Shown here piece after piece: positions 1 to 8,311 of a stretch of DNA of 64,000 nt. The notes beneath the pieces were generated by a model. It saw nothing but the letters and a program-made list of their open reading frames with translations. It made no database searches and was not told the DNA's origin. A program made the translations under genes and the position numbers. The first letter of the stretch is position 1. Every line of letters starts with the position of its first letter. This DNA comes from Pararhizobium_B sp963838155 (GTDB lineage: Bacteria > Pseudomonadota > Alphaproteobacteria > Rhizobiales > Rhizobiaceae), in assembly GCA_963838155.1 (NCBI GenBank), contig CAWIQE010000035.1, forward strand, positions 1 through 64,000. The letters run 5' to 3'.

Positions 1-496
1 TCTCTTTCCGAAAATCGCGACTTGCGGACGAATGGTCCGTCGCCCGTTCCGGTCGGAGGGTCGGGCGGCCCGCGCAAGGCCGGGTGCATTCTTCCTGGAA
101 GCGACGCCGCTCGCAAAAGACAGCCGGCCCGCCGCTCTTCGAGGGGTTGCTCTGGCGGCGGGTCGGCCGGCCGCCGAAGGGGCGACCTTTGCCAACGGGG
201 ATGGCCCGTCGAAGTTCCCGCGGAACCTTTCAAGCTGTTCCTCATTGAGCGGTCGGCGATGCGGGCTGCTTGCAGGCTCTCCCATGAGCCTTCCCTGCTG
301 ACGGGAAGGCCTGCCGCCGGCAACGACACTGGGCCGGCGTTGCCCGCATCGCCGCGACGATGGCGTTATGCCCGCCGGCGCCGTTTGGTCGCGACGGAGC
401 GGACAGGCACACTTGTGCGCTGCACCGCTATGAGCGATCATCCGGTTCGGGAAGAAAGGGACGACAGCCGCCGTCGACCTTTTCGGAGAAACGGAG
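1..496. other. Unassigned region, no supported gene
   Basis: Open frames exist on the plus strand, but they read as arginine/proline/glycine-rich frame noise typical of GC-rich DNA and none has a convincing ribosome binding site or recognisable domain. I see no RNA gene, repeat or terminator here. It may include the promoter of the small ORF that starts at 497 and the end of a gene lying outside the window. Confidence 0.5.
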
Positions 497-787
497 ATGC
501 GCTCCAATTCCAGGAAAGTGGATGCAGGTATTCCGTCGGGAGTTGCGCCGGAACAGATGGACAGGGTCCGTCCGGGATTGCGCGGATGGGCCATGGCGTG
601 GATCGCCGCCGGCGTTCTGGTCGTGACGTGGATACCCGTCGTCGGCTTCCGATATGCCGGGGACGGTGAGGCCGAGGCGAGTCCGCTGGGCCTCGTTCTG
701 CTGGCTCTTATGGGAACGACGGCTGCCGGCGTCCTGCTCCTCGGCGCCGTTCTTCGATCGGGCACCCGCAGGAGGCGCAAGACCTGA
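497..787 (+). CDS. Small two-helix membrane protein, unknown function
   Basis: A 96-residue protein with a polar N-terminus, a hydrophobic helix at about residues 30-50 (GWAMAWIAAGVLVVTW), a short acidic loop and a second helix at about 64-86, ending in a basic tail (RRRRK). This topology suggests an inner-membrane protein with both ends in the cytoplasm. The ATG follows a GGAG-rich stretch (cggagaaacggag), a plausible ribosome binding site. I do not recognise a family. The hydrophobic pattern and start signal favour a real gene over chance, but the length keeps this uncertain. Confidence 0.45.
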   Translation: MRSNSRKVDAGIPSGVAPEQMDRVRPGLRGWAMAWIAAGVLVVTWIPVVGFRYAGDGEAEASPLGLVLLALMGTTAAGVLLLGAVLRSGTRRRRKT

Positions 788-884
788 GCCCGGCGCCGAA
801 CCGGCGCTCGACGCGGGCTTCTCGGGACCGGCAGCGCCGGGAACGGACGACCGACCAGCGTCCCCGACGCTGTCTCGCGTTCCG

Positions 885-1127
885 CTAAGGCGGCCGCAAA
901 CGGAATGAATCCGATCCCACCAGCGTCTTCAGGTCGGCCTCGACATCTGCGAGATCGGTCGCCGAGCCGTCGAGAATCTTGAAGTGAAAGAGGGCGCGCC
1001 ATAGCAGGCCCAACGCGACGTCCCTCTCCATCCAGTCCCCGGTCACGCCCGTTTCGACCGTCTCGACATAGCGGCGTTCGACGAATTCGGCGAATGACCG
1101 CGCCTTGTCCAGAGGGTCGTATCTCAT
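885..1127 (-). CDS. Hypothetical small soluble protein
   Basis: An 80-residue protein beginning MRYDPLDKARSFAEFVERR. It is predominantly helical and charged, with no signal peptide or membrane segment. The ATG at 1127 was chosen over an upstream start at 1187 because the added residues look non-coding; a GGGGAAG about ten bases upstream could serve as ribosome binding site. Amino-acid composition (balanced E/D/K/R, W, F) looks protein-like, unlike neighbouring frames. No family recognised. It is convergent with nothing and divergent from the sugar dehydrogenase gene. Confidence 0.42.
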   Translation of the reverse strand: MRYDPLDKARSFAEFVERRYVETVETGVTGDWMERDVALGLLWRALFHFKILDGSATDLADVEADLKTLVGSDSFRLRPP

Positions 1128-1339
1128 CGAGCTGCCCACTTCCCCGCCACAGTGCGCCCCCACGACTGCCCGGCCCGAGGATATCAAGCCGCCTGCGGGC
1201 TGGCTACCTAATTATTTTCTAATGTATCGAGAGGCGGGCCGCCTCCGGCCTCGCCGCGGCCCGTGGGGCGACGACCGGGACGCGGCCTTTGCGCGGCCCG
1301 GAAGCGGCGGCTATGCTCGTCGCGAAAGGTGTATCCGGG

Positions 1340-2680
1340 ATGTCGAAAGTCTTGAAAGCATGGCTCGCGGCGCTCGTCTGCGCCGCCTCCGTCGTTTCCG
1401 CACATGCCGCGGGCGACGGCGGGATCGTGACCGGCAGCGCCGCCTTCGGTGGCTGGAAGCAGAACGCGCCGGGACGGAAGCTCCTCATCCGGCCCTCCGA
1501 CATGCCCGCGCCGATGGCGAGCCGGTCGGCGAGCAATGCCCCCGGCCTCGTCGAACGGCCGGCGGGCGCGAAACCGAAGGTCATGGAGGGCTTTTCGGTG
1601 TCCCGCTTCGCCGGCGGCCTCGAGCAGCCGCGCGTGATCGCCATCGCGCCCGGCGGCGACGTCTTCGTCGCCGACAGCGGGTCGGGCAAGATCCATGTCT
1701 ACCGCATGGCGGAGGACGGAACGGCGGCGGGCGGCTCGGTCTTCGCGAGCGGCCTGGACCGGCCCTACGGCATCGCGTTCCATCCCCCCGGGCCCGATCC
1801 GCACTACGTCTATGTCGCCAACACCGGCAGCGTCGTGCGCTTCCCCTACCGGAGCGGCGACAGGAAGGCCCGCGGGCCTGCCCGGACCGTCGTCGCCGGC
1901 CTGCCGACCGGCCATCACTGGACCCGGGACCTGGCCTTCTCGAAGGACGGGCGCACCATGTTCGTATCCGTCGGCTCCGGCTCCAACGACGCCAGGGGCA
2001 CCATGCCGTCGCGGCCGCCGAAGGGTTTCGTCGCCGGCAATCCGCCGGGCGCGGCCTGGGGAGAGGAGCGCTGGCGCGCCGACGTCCTCGCCTTCGATCC
2101 GGAAGGCGGCCATCGCCGGATCGTGGCGACGGGCCTTCGCAACTGCTCGGGGATGACCGTTCAGCCGGCCACCGGCGACCTCTGGTGCGTGGTCAACGAG
2201 CGCGACATGCTCGGCGACGACCTGCCGCCGGACTACGCCACCCGGGTCCGCGACGGGCAGTTCTACGGCTGGCCCTGGTACTACATCGGCGATCGTCCCG
2301 ATCCGCGCTGGAAGGCCGCGCCGCGCCCCGATCTGGCGGACGGGGTAACGGTCCCCGACATCCTCTTCCAGGCGCACTCGGCGCCGCTCGGCATCGGCTT
2401 CTATACCGGCGGCATGTTCCCCTCCGAATACGAGGGAGACGCCTTCGTCGCCATGCACGGCTCGTGGAACCGCGGCCGCAGGACCGGATACAAGGTCGTG
2501 CGCCTGATCTTCAAGGACGGAAAGCCGACCGGCGTCTACCAGGACTTCATGACCGGCTTCGTCGTCGACGGCGGCAAGGTCTGGGGGAGGCCGGTCGACG
2601 CCACCATGGCGGAAGACGGGTCGCTGCTCGTCAGCGACGATGGCTCGGGTACCGTCTGGCGCGTGCGGTTCGATCGGTAG
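1340..2680 (+). CDS. Exported PQQ-dependent sugar dehydrogenase-like beta-propeller protein (sorbosone dehydrogenase family)
   Basis: A 446-residue periplasmic protein. The N-terminus has a classic signal peptide (basic MSKVLK, hydrophobic core, cleavage after SAHA). The mature part resembles soluble PQQ glucose/sorbosone dehydrogenases: repeated blade motifs such as GDVFVADSGSGKIHVYR and GIAFHPPG, and the family-typical GLRNCSGM, WCVVNERD, GWPWYYIG and MHGSWNR stretches. Members oxidise sugars or aldehydes in the periplasm with PQQ and pass electrons to the respiratory chain. The substrate cannot be inferred. The ATG at 1340 was preferred because it begins the signal peptide; AAAGGTG lies 9 bases upstream. 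Longer in-frame starts add non-signal-like sequence. The gene stands alone, upstream of fliF. Confidence 0.82.
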   Translation: MSKVLKAWLAALVCAASVVSAHAAGDGGIVTGSAAFGGWKQNAPGRKLLIRPSDMPAPMASRSASNAPGLVERPAGAKPKVMEGFSVSRFAGGLEQPRVIAIAPGGDVFVADSGSGKIHVYRMAEDGTAAGGSVFASGLDRPYGIAFHPPGPDPHYVYVANTGSVVRFPYRSGDRKARGPARTVVAGLPTGHHWTRDLAFSKDGRTMFVSVGSGSNDARGTMPSRPPKGFVAGNPPGAAWGEERWRADVLAFDPEGGHRRIVATGLRNCSGMTVQPATGDLWCVVNERDMLGDDLPPDYATRVRDGQFYGWPWYYIGDRPDPRWKAAPRPDLADGVTVPDILFQAHSAPLGIGFYTGGMFPSEYEGDAFVAMHGSWNRGRRTGYKVVRLIFKDGKPTGVYQDFMTGFVVDGGKVWGRPVDATMAEDGSLLVSDDGSGTVWRVRFDR

Positions 2681-2894
2681 CCCCGGTCGCCCGCGAATTG
2701 ATCCAGGTCAATGCGCTCCGGCGAGAACGGGCATGGGATGGGTCGCTCCCTCCCCACGGACGGGGACGCGCAGCGCTCGGGACCTTCGACTTCGAGCCCC
2801 ATGGAAGGGCCCGGGCGCTGGCGGGGACCGGCCCCGCCAGGGTCGCCGCACCGCGCAACGGACGCACGCCCTGCAGAGACGCGAATCGAAACAG

Positions 2895-3011
2895 CTACAC
2901 CGGCCGGGAGAGGATCCTGCCCCGGCGTCCCTCGTCGGCCGCGATGAGAAGAGAAAAGACCGCAAGCGTGGCGGCGGCGATCACGGTGGCGCCGATACTG
3001 AGAACAATCAT
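2895..3011 (-). CDS. Putative single-helix small membrane protein
   Basis: A 38-residue product starting MIVLSIGATVIAAATLAVF: one strong transmembrane helix (about residues 3-24) followed by a short charged tail (DEGRRGRILSR). The ATG is preceded by AGGGACGG at good spacing, which decides the start; a longer frame to 3176 adds low-complexity sequence. It lies in the 500-bp gap between the sugar dehydrogenase and fliF, reading away from fliF. Function unknown; the call rests on start signal and hydrophobicity only. Confidence 0.4.
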   Translation of the reverse strand: MIVLSIGATVIAAATLAVFSLLIAADEGRRGRILSRPV

Positions 3012-3196
3012 TGTCCGTCCCTGGGCCGACAACATCGTCGACATCGCGCGGATAGCGGATGGAGCTTGCGCGAAGCTTGCGCCGCCTCCGCCGCCCGTCT
3101 CGCGCCTGGCCACCTTCGCGCAAGTTTCGCTGCCTAGGCTGTTGCCGAGGTGCCGGTGCCGTCCGGTCGAGCCCATTGCAGTCGTGCGGACACGGA

Positions 3197-4891
3197 ATGA
3201 CTCTGTTCAGCCAAATCAGCGCTTTCGCGAAGAACTTCACCGCCCTCGGCCACTACCGGATGATCGCGGTCCTCGGCGGAACCGCGCTGGCCCTCGCCAT
3301 GGTCGTCGGCGCCGCGCTCTATCTCGGGCAGACGACCTACGACACGCTCTATGTCGGGCTGAAGGGCGACGACGTGACCCGGATGGGCACGACGCTCGCC
3401 GCCGCCAACATTCCCTTCAGGATCGGCACCGACGGAGCGAGCATCAGCGTGCCGACGGACAGCAAGAACCGCGCCCGCATGCTGCTGGCCGAAAGGGGGC
3501 TCCCGCGCAGCTCCAGCGCCGGCTACGAGCTTTTCGACCACGTCGGTTCGCTGGGGCTGACGTCCTTCATGCAGCAGATCACGCGGGTGCGCGCCCTCGA
3601 GGGCGAGATCGCGCGCACGATCCAGTCGATCGACGGCATCATGGACGCGCGGGTCCACATCGTCATGGCCGAGCGGGGGAATTTCCGCACCGGCGAACAG
3701 AAGCCGACCGCATCCGTCGTCATTCGCGCCGGCAGCGACGTCGCCCGCCACGCCGCCTCGCCGATACGCCATCTCGTGGCGGCGTCGGTTCCCGGGCTGA
3801 GCGTCGACGAGGTCACCGTCCTCGACCAGACCGGCCGGCTGCTGGCCTCCGGCGACGACCCCTCCAACGGGTCCGCCGCCCGCTCGCTCGACGTCACGCA
3901 GACCGTCGAGAGCGAGATCGAGAAGAACATCGACAAGGCGCTCTCGCCGATCCTGGGAGTGGAGAATTTCCGCACCAGCGTCACCGCCGATCTCAACACC
4001 GACGCCGAGCAGATCCGCGCCGTCACCTTCGACCCGAACTCCAAGGTGGAGCGCTCGATGCGCGTGACCAAGGAGAACCAGCAATCGGACAAGGCGCAGG
4101 CGACGGCGCCCGCCACCGTGCAGTCGAACCTGCCCCAGGCATCCCAGGCCGCGCCCGCGAGCGGGCCGAAGAGCAAGGAGTCGAACGACCGCAAGGAGCA
4201 GGAGATCAACTACGAGATCAACAGCACCACGACCCAGACGGTGCGCAACGGCTATCGCATCGACAAGCTGTCGGTGGCGGTGGTGATCAACAAGGCCCGC
4301 CTGGCGAAGATGCTCGGCGGCAAGCCCAGCGCCAAGGACCTCGACGGATACGTGGCCGATCTGCAGAAGACGGTTTCCACGGCGGCCGGACTCGTCACGA
4401 AGCGCGGCGACCAGGTGAACCTGACGGTCATGAATTTCCTCGACGAACCGGCGGCCGCGCCGCCGGCGGCGGGCGCCGGCCTCATCGACGGGCTGACCGG
4501 TCACATGAGCGGCATGATCAACGCCCTGGCCTTCGTCGTCGTGGCCTTCCTCGTCGTCTGGTTCGGCCTGCGTCCGCTGGCCCGCTCGATCGAGGCTCCC
4601 AGGGAGCAGGCGAAGCTGGAAGCCGCGAACCCCGGCCCGAGCGGGCTCGAACTGCCCGACTACACCCCGCCGGCGCTCTCCGGCGAGGACGCGGCGGTCG
4701 AGAGCTTCGGCGACGGCTTCGCCTTCGATCCGCAGGAGGGGCTCATGATGATGGAAGAGCCCGGCAGCCAGAAGACGTTCAACCGCAGGGTGAAGGAAGG
4801 TCCGGAAAAGCGTCTCGCGCGCATGGTCGAGATCAACGAGGAGCGCGCCGCCAAGATCCTGCGCAAATGGGCGGTCGAGAAGGCCGCCTGA
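3197..4891 (+). CDS. fliF: Flagellar basal-body MS-ring protein FliF
   Basis: A 564-residue inner-membrane protein that builds the MS ring, the platform for the flagellar rod, export gate and FliG switch. It shows the expected layout: short cytoplasmic N-terminus, first helix at about 20-43, a YscJ/FliF lipoprotein-like region (LYVGLKGDDVTRM, RARMLLAERGLP, GYELFDHVG, RALEGEIARTIQSIDG), a second periplasmic domain, a second helix near 435-455 and a cytoplasmic C-terminus ending in the FliG-binding tail (RLARMVEINEERAAKILRKW). The ATG at 3197 gives the family-typical MTLFSQI start; the upstream extension in the same frame is implausible. In related Rhizobiales fliF is directly followed by visN-visR; here luxR/luxI-type genes intervene and no other flagellar structural gene follows in the window. 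Confidence 0.95.
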   Translation: MTLFSQISAFAKNFTALGHYRMIAVLGGTALALAMVVGAALYLGQTTYDTLYVGLKGDDVTRMGTTLAAANIPFRIGTDGASISVPTDSKNRARMLLAERGLPRSSSAGYELFDHVGSLGLTSFMQQITRVRALEGEIARTIQSIDGIMDARVHIVMAERGNFRTGEQKPTASVVIRAGSDVARHAASPIRHLVAASVPGLSVDEVTVLDQTGRLLASGDDPSNGSAARSLDVTQTVESEIEKNIDKALSPILGVENFRTSVTADLNTDAEQIRAVTFDPNSKVERSMRVTKENQQSDKAQATAPATVQSNLPQASQAAPASGPKSKESNDRKEQEINYEINSTTTQTVRNGYRIDKLSVAVVINKARLAKMLGGKPSAKDLDGYVADLQKTVSTAAGLVTKRGDQVNLTVMNFLDEPAAAPPAAGAGLIDGLTGHMSGMINALAFVVVAFLVVWFGLRPLARSIEAPREQAKLEAANPGPSGLELPDYTPPALSGEDAAVESFGDGFAFDPQEGLMMMEEPGSQKTFNRRVKEGPEKRLARMVEINEERAAKILRKWAVEKAA

Positions 4892-5014
4892 CGCCTGCGG
4901 CCCGGTCCGGCGCGCATCGCCCGTCGCCTCCTTCCGCAGCCTATCCGATTGACGAACCGCCTCACAGTCGAGCATATTCCGGATTGAGGTGCTGTGGCGA
5001 TTCTCCTCGAGGAC

Positions 5015-5075
5015 ACGGGTACCCGTTCCCACCGGAAGCTTGTTCCGTCCATCCGGACGGTGCCGATGCTTCCGG
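5015..5075 (+). promoter_or_regulatory. Palindrome and nested stem-loop upstream of luxR-type gene
   Basis: Two structures lie between fliF and the LuxR gene. At 5015-5026 is a perfect 12-bp palindrome, ACGGGTACCCGT. At 5032-5075 is a nested inverted repeat: outer arms CCGGAAGC/GCTTCCGG enclose inner arms CCGTCC/GGACGG (5045-5050 and 5055-5060, 4-base loop). It could be an operator plus a structured leader, or a Rho-dependent or T-less terminator for fliF; no T-tract follows. Confidence 0.4.
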
Positions 5076-5171
5076 CAAACCGGGCGCGGCAAGAAGATGT
5101 CTCGTGATCGCCGGCGACTTGACGTCCAGTCACTGCGCATGGCTGAGCGACCTCGGGAAGGGCGAACGACC

Positions 5172-5963
5172 ATGGACCTTGTACTTGCCGGTATCAAACC
5201 TCTCTCCATCTTCGCAAGCCGCGAGAAGAACGAGGTCGGTCGCCTGTTGACCGCCTGCCGAAACGAAGTCGGCTGCCGTCACGTCGGGCACGTCCTGATC
5301 CGCAGGACGACGGAGCGGCCCGAGACCTTCGTTTCCGTGACCTATCCGGGAAAATGGCTCATCAACTACGGGTTGCGCAGCTACTTCTCGATCGACCCCG
5401 TGGTCAACCATGCGGAGATCACCACCCGCCCGCTCATCCTGGAGGAGCTCAGCGGCGGCGACCGGCGCGTCAGGGACATGCTCAAGGACGCCCGGCGGTT
5501 CGGCATCGGCCGCAGCTTCGTGTCCTTCTCCATCATGCCCTCCTCCGACCTGCCCGGCAGCGTCATGTTCTCCTTCGACATCGAGCCGGCGGACTTTTCG
5601 CGATTCTTCCGCAATAACGAGGAGAGGCTCCAGCGCGCCGCCCGGCAGATGCACATCGACATTCTCGCGGTGCGCGGCCTGACGTCGGCGATCCGGTTCG
5701 GAACGGACCTCGACGACCGCGAACGGCGCTGCCTCGCCGCCCTGGCCAACGGCCACAGCTTCGGCGAGATCTCGCTGATGCTGGATGCCGCACCCGACCT
5801 GGTCAGCGACATGATGGGCCGGATCCTGAAGAAGCTGGACTGCTGCAATTCGATGCAGGCCGTTTCCCGCGCGCTGTCCCTGGGACTGCTGGACGAAAGC
5901 GATCCTATGCCGCTCGGAGACAATTCTCGGCCCTTGCCAGGCGTTGGACAGACTCGTCACTGA
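5172..5963 (+). CDS. LuxR-family transcriptional regulator with autoinducer-binding-type domain
   Basis: A 263-residue regulator. The N-terminal half carries the LuxR autoinducer-binding signature: TYPGKWLINYGLRSYFSIDPVV preserves the W, Y, D and P that line the acyl-homoserine lactone pocket. The C-terminal HTH region (about 180-240, DDRERRCLAALANGHSFGEI...LKKLDC...AVSRALSLGLL) is recognisable but divergent, especially in the recognition helix. The ATG at 5172 is chosen because a purine-rich GGGAAGGG lies about 8 bases upstream; an in-frame ATG at 5139 is possible. The 3' end overlaps the convergent synthase gene by 59 bp. The adjacent LuxI-type synthase suggests it is the cognate receptor, and the flagellar context suggests motility targets; both are inferences. 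Confidence 0.85.
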   Translation: MDLVLAGIKPLSIFASREKNEVGRLLTACRNEVGCRHVGHVLIRRTTERPETFVSVTYPGKWLINYGLRSYFSIDPVVNHAEITTRPLILEELSGGDRRVRDMLKDARRFGIGRSFVSFSIMPSSDLPGSVMFSFDIEPADFSRFFRNNEERLQRAARQMHIDILAVRGLTSAIRFGTDLDDRERRCLAALANGHSFGEISLMLDAAPDLVSDMMGRILKKLDCCNSMQAVSRALSLGLLDESDPMPLGDNSRPLPGVGQTRH

Positions 5964-6507
5964 CCTCCCAGACCGCGCAGACGATCTCGTCGCCGTTCGT
6001 CATGGTCTTGCTGCCGATCGCCTCGCATCGGACGCCGAAGATCGTCGTCAGATGGACGATCCGCCTTTCGCACACGGCCACGTGTCGCCGGGCGCCGCGG
6101 CTGAGCCCGAACTGCAGCGCCTCGCGGCAGAGCTGGAGCGCCAGGCGATTGACGCCGTTGCGCACCCGGACGTGCCTGTCCTGTGGACGCACGGCAAACC
6201 GCGTCGTTTCCCATACCCCGTGCGCGAACAGGTCGGCCGGGTCGCCGATCAGGTCCGAGAAGCACTCCCATGTGAGCGTCGGTCCGTTCATCGGCATGTG
6301 GCGCAGGCCGCCCATCACCGAGCCGTCCGCGGCAAGCGCCAGCAGGTAATAGCAGGGCAGGTGATCGTAGAGATCGTATTCCCGCTCGCCGTGCACGTCG
6401 ACGTCCCAGCCCAGCCGGTCGTGGAAGACCTGTTTGCGGATCTTGAGATACTGGTCGATTCGTTCCAGGTGGCTGGACCGGTTTTCGGGGGTGACCGTAA
6501 GGATCAT
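5905..6507 (-). CDS. Acyl-homoserine-lactone synthase, LuxI type
   Basis: A 200-residue cytoplasmic enzyme that would make an N-acyl-homoserine lactone from S-adenosylmethionine and an acyl donor. Conserved LuxI positions are visible in order: R and F of IRKQVFHDRLGW, the D/D pair in YDLYD, G-x-R in GGLRHMP, and the E-x-x-R of WETTRF. Length matches the family. ATG 6507 was preferred to a TTG at 6522: GCCGAGAG lies just upstream, inside an inverted repeat. It is convergent with, and overlaps, the LuxR-type gene; the C-terminal codons of each are antisense to the other. The acyl chain made cannot be predicted from the sequence. Confidence 0.88.
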   Translation of the reverse strand: MILTVTPENRSSHLERIDQYLKIRKQVFHDRLGWDVDVHGEREYDLYDHLPCYYLLALAADGSVMGGLRHMPMNGPTLTWECFSDLIGDPADLFAHGVWETTRFAVRPQDRHVRVRNGVNRLALQLCREALQFGLSRGARRHVAVCERRIVHLTTIFGVRCEAIGSKTMTNGDEIVCAVWEVSDESVQRLARAENCLRAA

Positions 6508-6513
6508 GAAAAC

Positions 6514-6540
6514 TCTCGGCAAAGTCCGTGCTTGCCGAGA
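6514..6540 (-). promoter_or_regulatory. Perfect inverted repeat covering the luxI-type ribosome binding site
   Basis: TCTCGGCAA and TTGCCGAGA form perfect 9-bp arms around a 9-base spacer. The repeat ends 6 bp before the synthase ATG (6507), and its proximal arm contains the presumed Shine-Dalgarno GCCGAGAG. It could be a protein operator (spacer longer than a classical lux box) or an RNA hairpin that hides the ribosome binding site. Confidence 0.55.
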
Positions 6541-6651
6541 AGCTATTGCAGTCCGCGAGAACGTCTCTAGCGGATTTTCTCGAGATATTTCATGAAGTTA
6601 AGGGATGTCACGGAAAATATTTCAATTTTGACCGGACTGTCTCGAAATGCG

Positions 6652-7086
6652 TCAGGAGCGCACGAATTCGTGCCGCGCGATCAGGAAGATGCCCGACAGT
6701 TCGACGTTCTTGCCCTCTGGCGTCGTGACGAGATCCCCGAAGCAGTGCACGACCCGCTTCTCGGGCGAGGCGGACTTCAGTTCCGCCGAGTACTGGAAGG
6801 GCCGCCCGCTGGCGGCGGCCTGTTCGAAGAGGTTGATGATCTCGTGCGAGGCGCGCGCGTCGTAGCAGCGCACGAATTCGAGCAGGCCGAAGCGCGGCGA
6901 GCGGGGATCCAGGCCGTGAAACCGCCGCGCGGTCTCGCCCAGGCTGAAGACGGCGCTGTCGAGGTTCGCTGACCAGCTGTCGACCACGCAGAAGCGGGAC
7001 AGCACCTCGATGGCGGCCGGGTCGATGCGGGCGAGGGGCGCCTCGTCCGCCGCGTCCCGGGGCTTCTCGGTCGATATTCTAAACAT
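6652..7086 (-). CDS. PAS-domain protein
   Basis: A 144-residue protein with a single PAS-like fold: VVDSWSANLDSAVFSLGETARRFHGLDP near residues 33-60, then GLLEFVRCYDARASHEIINLFEQA and a final strand ELSGIFLIARHEF. No kinase, cyclase or HTH follows, so it would act as a free-standing sensor or adaptor. ATG 7086 has a strong GGAGGA five bases upstream, which decides the start over longer frames. It lies between the AHL synthase and visN, transcribed with the synthase strand but 145 bp upstream of it, so the two could be cotranscribed. Ligand and partner are unknown. Confidence 0.68.
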   Translation of the reverse strand: MFRISTEKPRDAADEAPLARIDPAAIEVLSRFCVVDSWSANLDSAVFSLGETARRFHGLDPRSPRFGLLEFVRCYDARASHEIINLFEQAAASGRPFQYSAELKSASPEKRVVHCFGDLVTTPEGKNVELSGIFLIARHEFVRS

Positions 7087-7588
7087 CCGTTCCTCCGGCC
7101 CTTTGCCGACCGTTCCATGCCGCCGGCAGTCTGCCCATGGGCTTCGAGTATCGCGTCGGGCAAGCGCCCCGGAGCCGGTTTCGTTCCCGGCCGCCGGATC
7201 CTGCCGCGGGCGGAACGTCCCTTCGTGACGGCCCGGATGCGGGAAACGCCATGCGCGGGAAACGGACCGGCCCGGGACAGGCGCCCGAAGCTGGGGAGCA
7301 ATGAAAGCACCCGGCGGCAATAAGTAAAGACCCCAAACTTTGCGATATTTTTTTCGCCACATTTCGAGTAGGCTGGCGCTGTGCGGCGAATCAGACGAAT
7401 CGCATCGAGTGTCGAGGGTACCGGGTTCCATGCGTCGATCGTACTCGCTGGTCGGGTGACGGCAGTCTAGCTGGGGGCGCGGGCCTTTTCCGCTTTGCTC
7501 GGGTATCGCGTGTCTTCGGGCAAGCGAACGAGGTGGCGATCGATTCCACTCCTGGACTGCTGACTCCCAAGAATGTCGGGAGCAGAAC
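7087..7588. other. Intergenic region, divergent promoters of PAS gene and visN
   Basis: About 500 bp with no supported gene. It contains an AT-rich patch near 7316-7365 (an A/T run just before the sequence TTTTTTTCGCC) in otherwise GC-rich DNA, which is the likeliest promoter zone for visN. I see no clear palindrome or terminator. Confidence 0.5.
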
Positions 7589-8257
7589 ATGATCGCGCGC
7601 GATGCGCTGTTGGAACGACTTGACGAGGCCTTGAAGAGCGCCGACGTTCCGTCCGGCATGGCCCGGATTTGCGCCTATGCCGGCGCCGAGCGCTATCTGG
7701 TCGCCCGTTGCGACGGCCTCGCCGACAACGAGCTTTCCCATGTCGTGGCATCCGACTGGCCGTTCGATCTCGTTCGCGGCCTCGGCGTGCGGCTCATGCG
7801 CGCCCAGGCCAAGCTCAACGAACTCGAGCGCTGCCTGACGACCCTGCAGCCCTCCCTCGAACACTGCGGGGACGACATCGAGCTGGAGGACGGCCTGAGC
7901 CGCCGGTTCTGCGTCGTTCCCTTCAACAGCGGCGGCGCGCGGATGATCGTGTCGCTTCTCGTCCGGGAGGGGATCGTCCTGTCACAGGAGCGCCTCGGCG
8001 ACGCCGGGTTGATGACGGCCTACCTCGTCGACCAGCCGCCGGGCCACGCTCCGGTCGAGCGACCCCTGGACCTGACCGATCGCGAGATCGAGTGCCTGGC
8101 GTGGATCGCCGAGGGCAAGACGAGCGACGAGGTCTCGATGATCATCGGCATTTCGAGGAACACGGTGAACAACTACATCACGAGCATCATGCGCAAGACG
8201 GCCACGCGGACGCGCTCCGAAACGATCGCGCTGGCCGTGCGCAACAGGCTGATCTGA
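7589..8257 (+). CDS. visN: LuxR-family motility regulator VisN
   Basis: A 222-residue regulator with an N-terminal sensory-like domain (residues 1-150) and a C-terminal GerE/LuxR helix-turn-helix: DLTDREIECLAWIAEGKTSDEVSMIIGISRNTVNNYITSIMRKT, close to VisN of rhizobia. In Sinorhizobium and Agrobacterium VisN acts with VisR as a heterodimer at the top of the flagellar cascade, controlling rem and flagellar genes. The tail is followed 54 bp later by visR, indicating one operon. Gene order fliF-visN-visR is conserved in relatives, which supports the assignment, although three genes now separate fliF from visN. No AHL-pocket signature is obvious. Confidence 0.83.
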   Translation: MIARDALLERLDEALKSADVPSGMARICAYAGAERYLVARCDGLADNELSHVVASDWPFDLVRGLGVRLMRAQAKLNELERCLTTLQPSLEHCGDDIELEDGLSRRFCVVPFNSGGARMIVSLLVREGIVLSQERLGDAGLMTAYLVDQPPGHAPVERPLDLTDREIECLAWIAEGKTSDEVSMIIGISRNTVNNYITSIMRKTATRTRSETIALAVRNRLI

Positions 8258-8311
8258 AGCGGCGGAACGGCCGGCCCCCGGGCCGGCCATCGAAGGAAAG
8301 GGGACAGGGGA

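Noticed and set aside
1105..5250. A 1,381-residue open frame on the plus strand
   Set aside because: It runs through the sugar dehydrogenase and fliF in another frame, is made of Arg/Gly/Pro-rich noise and has no domain; GC-rich DNA gives long chance frames.
6514..6540. Classical 20-bp lux box
   Set aside because: The inverted repeat has a 9-base spacer and lies over the ribosome site, not near position -42 of a promoter, so it is reported only as an undefined regulatory repeat.
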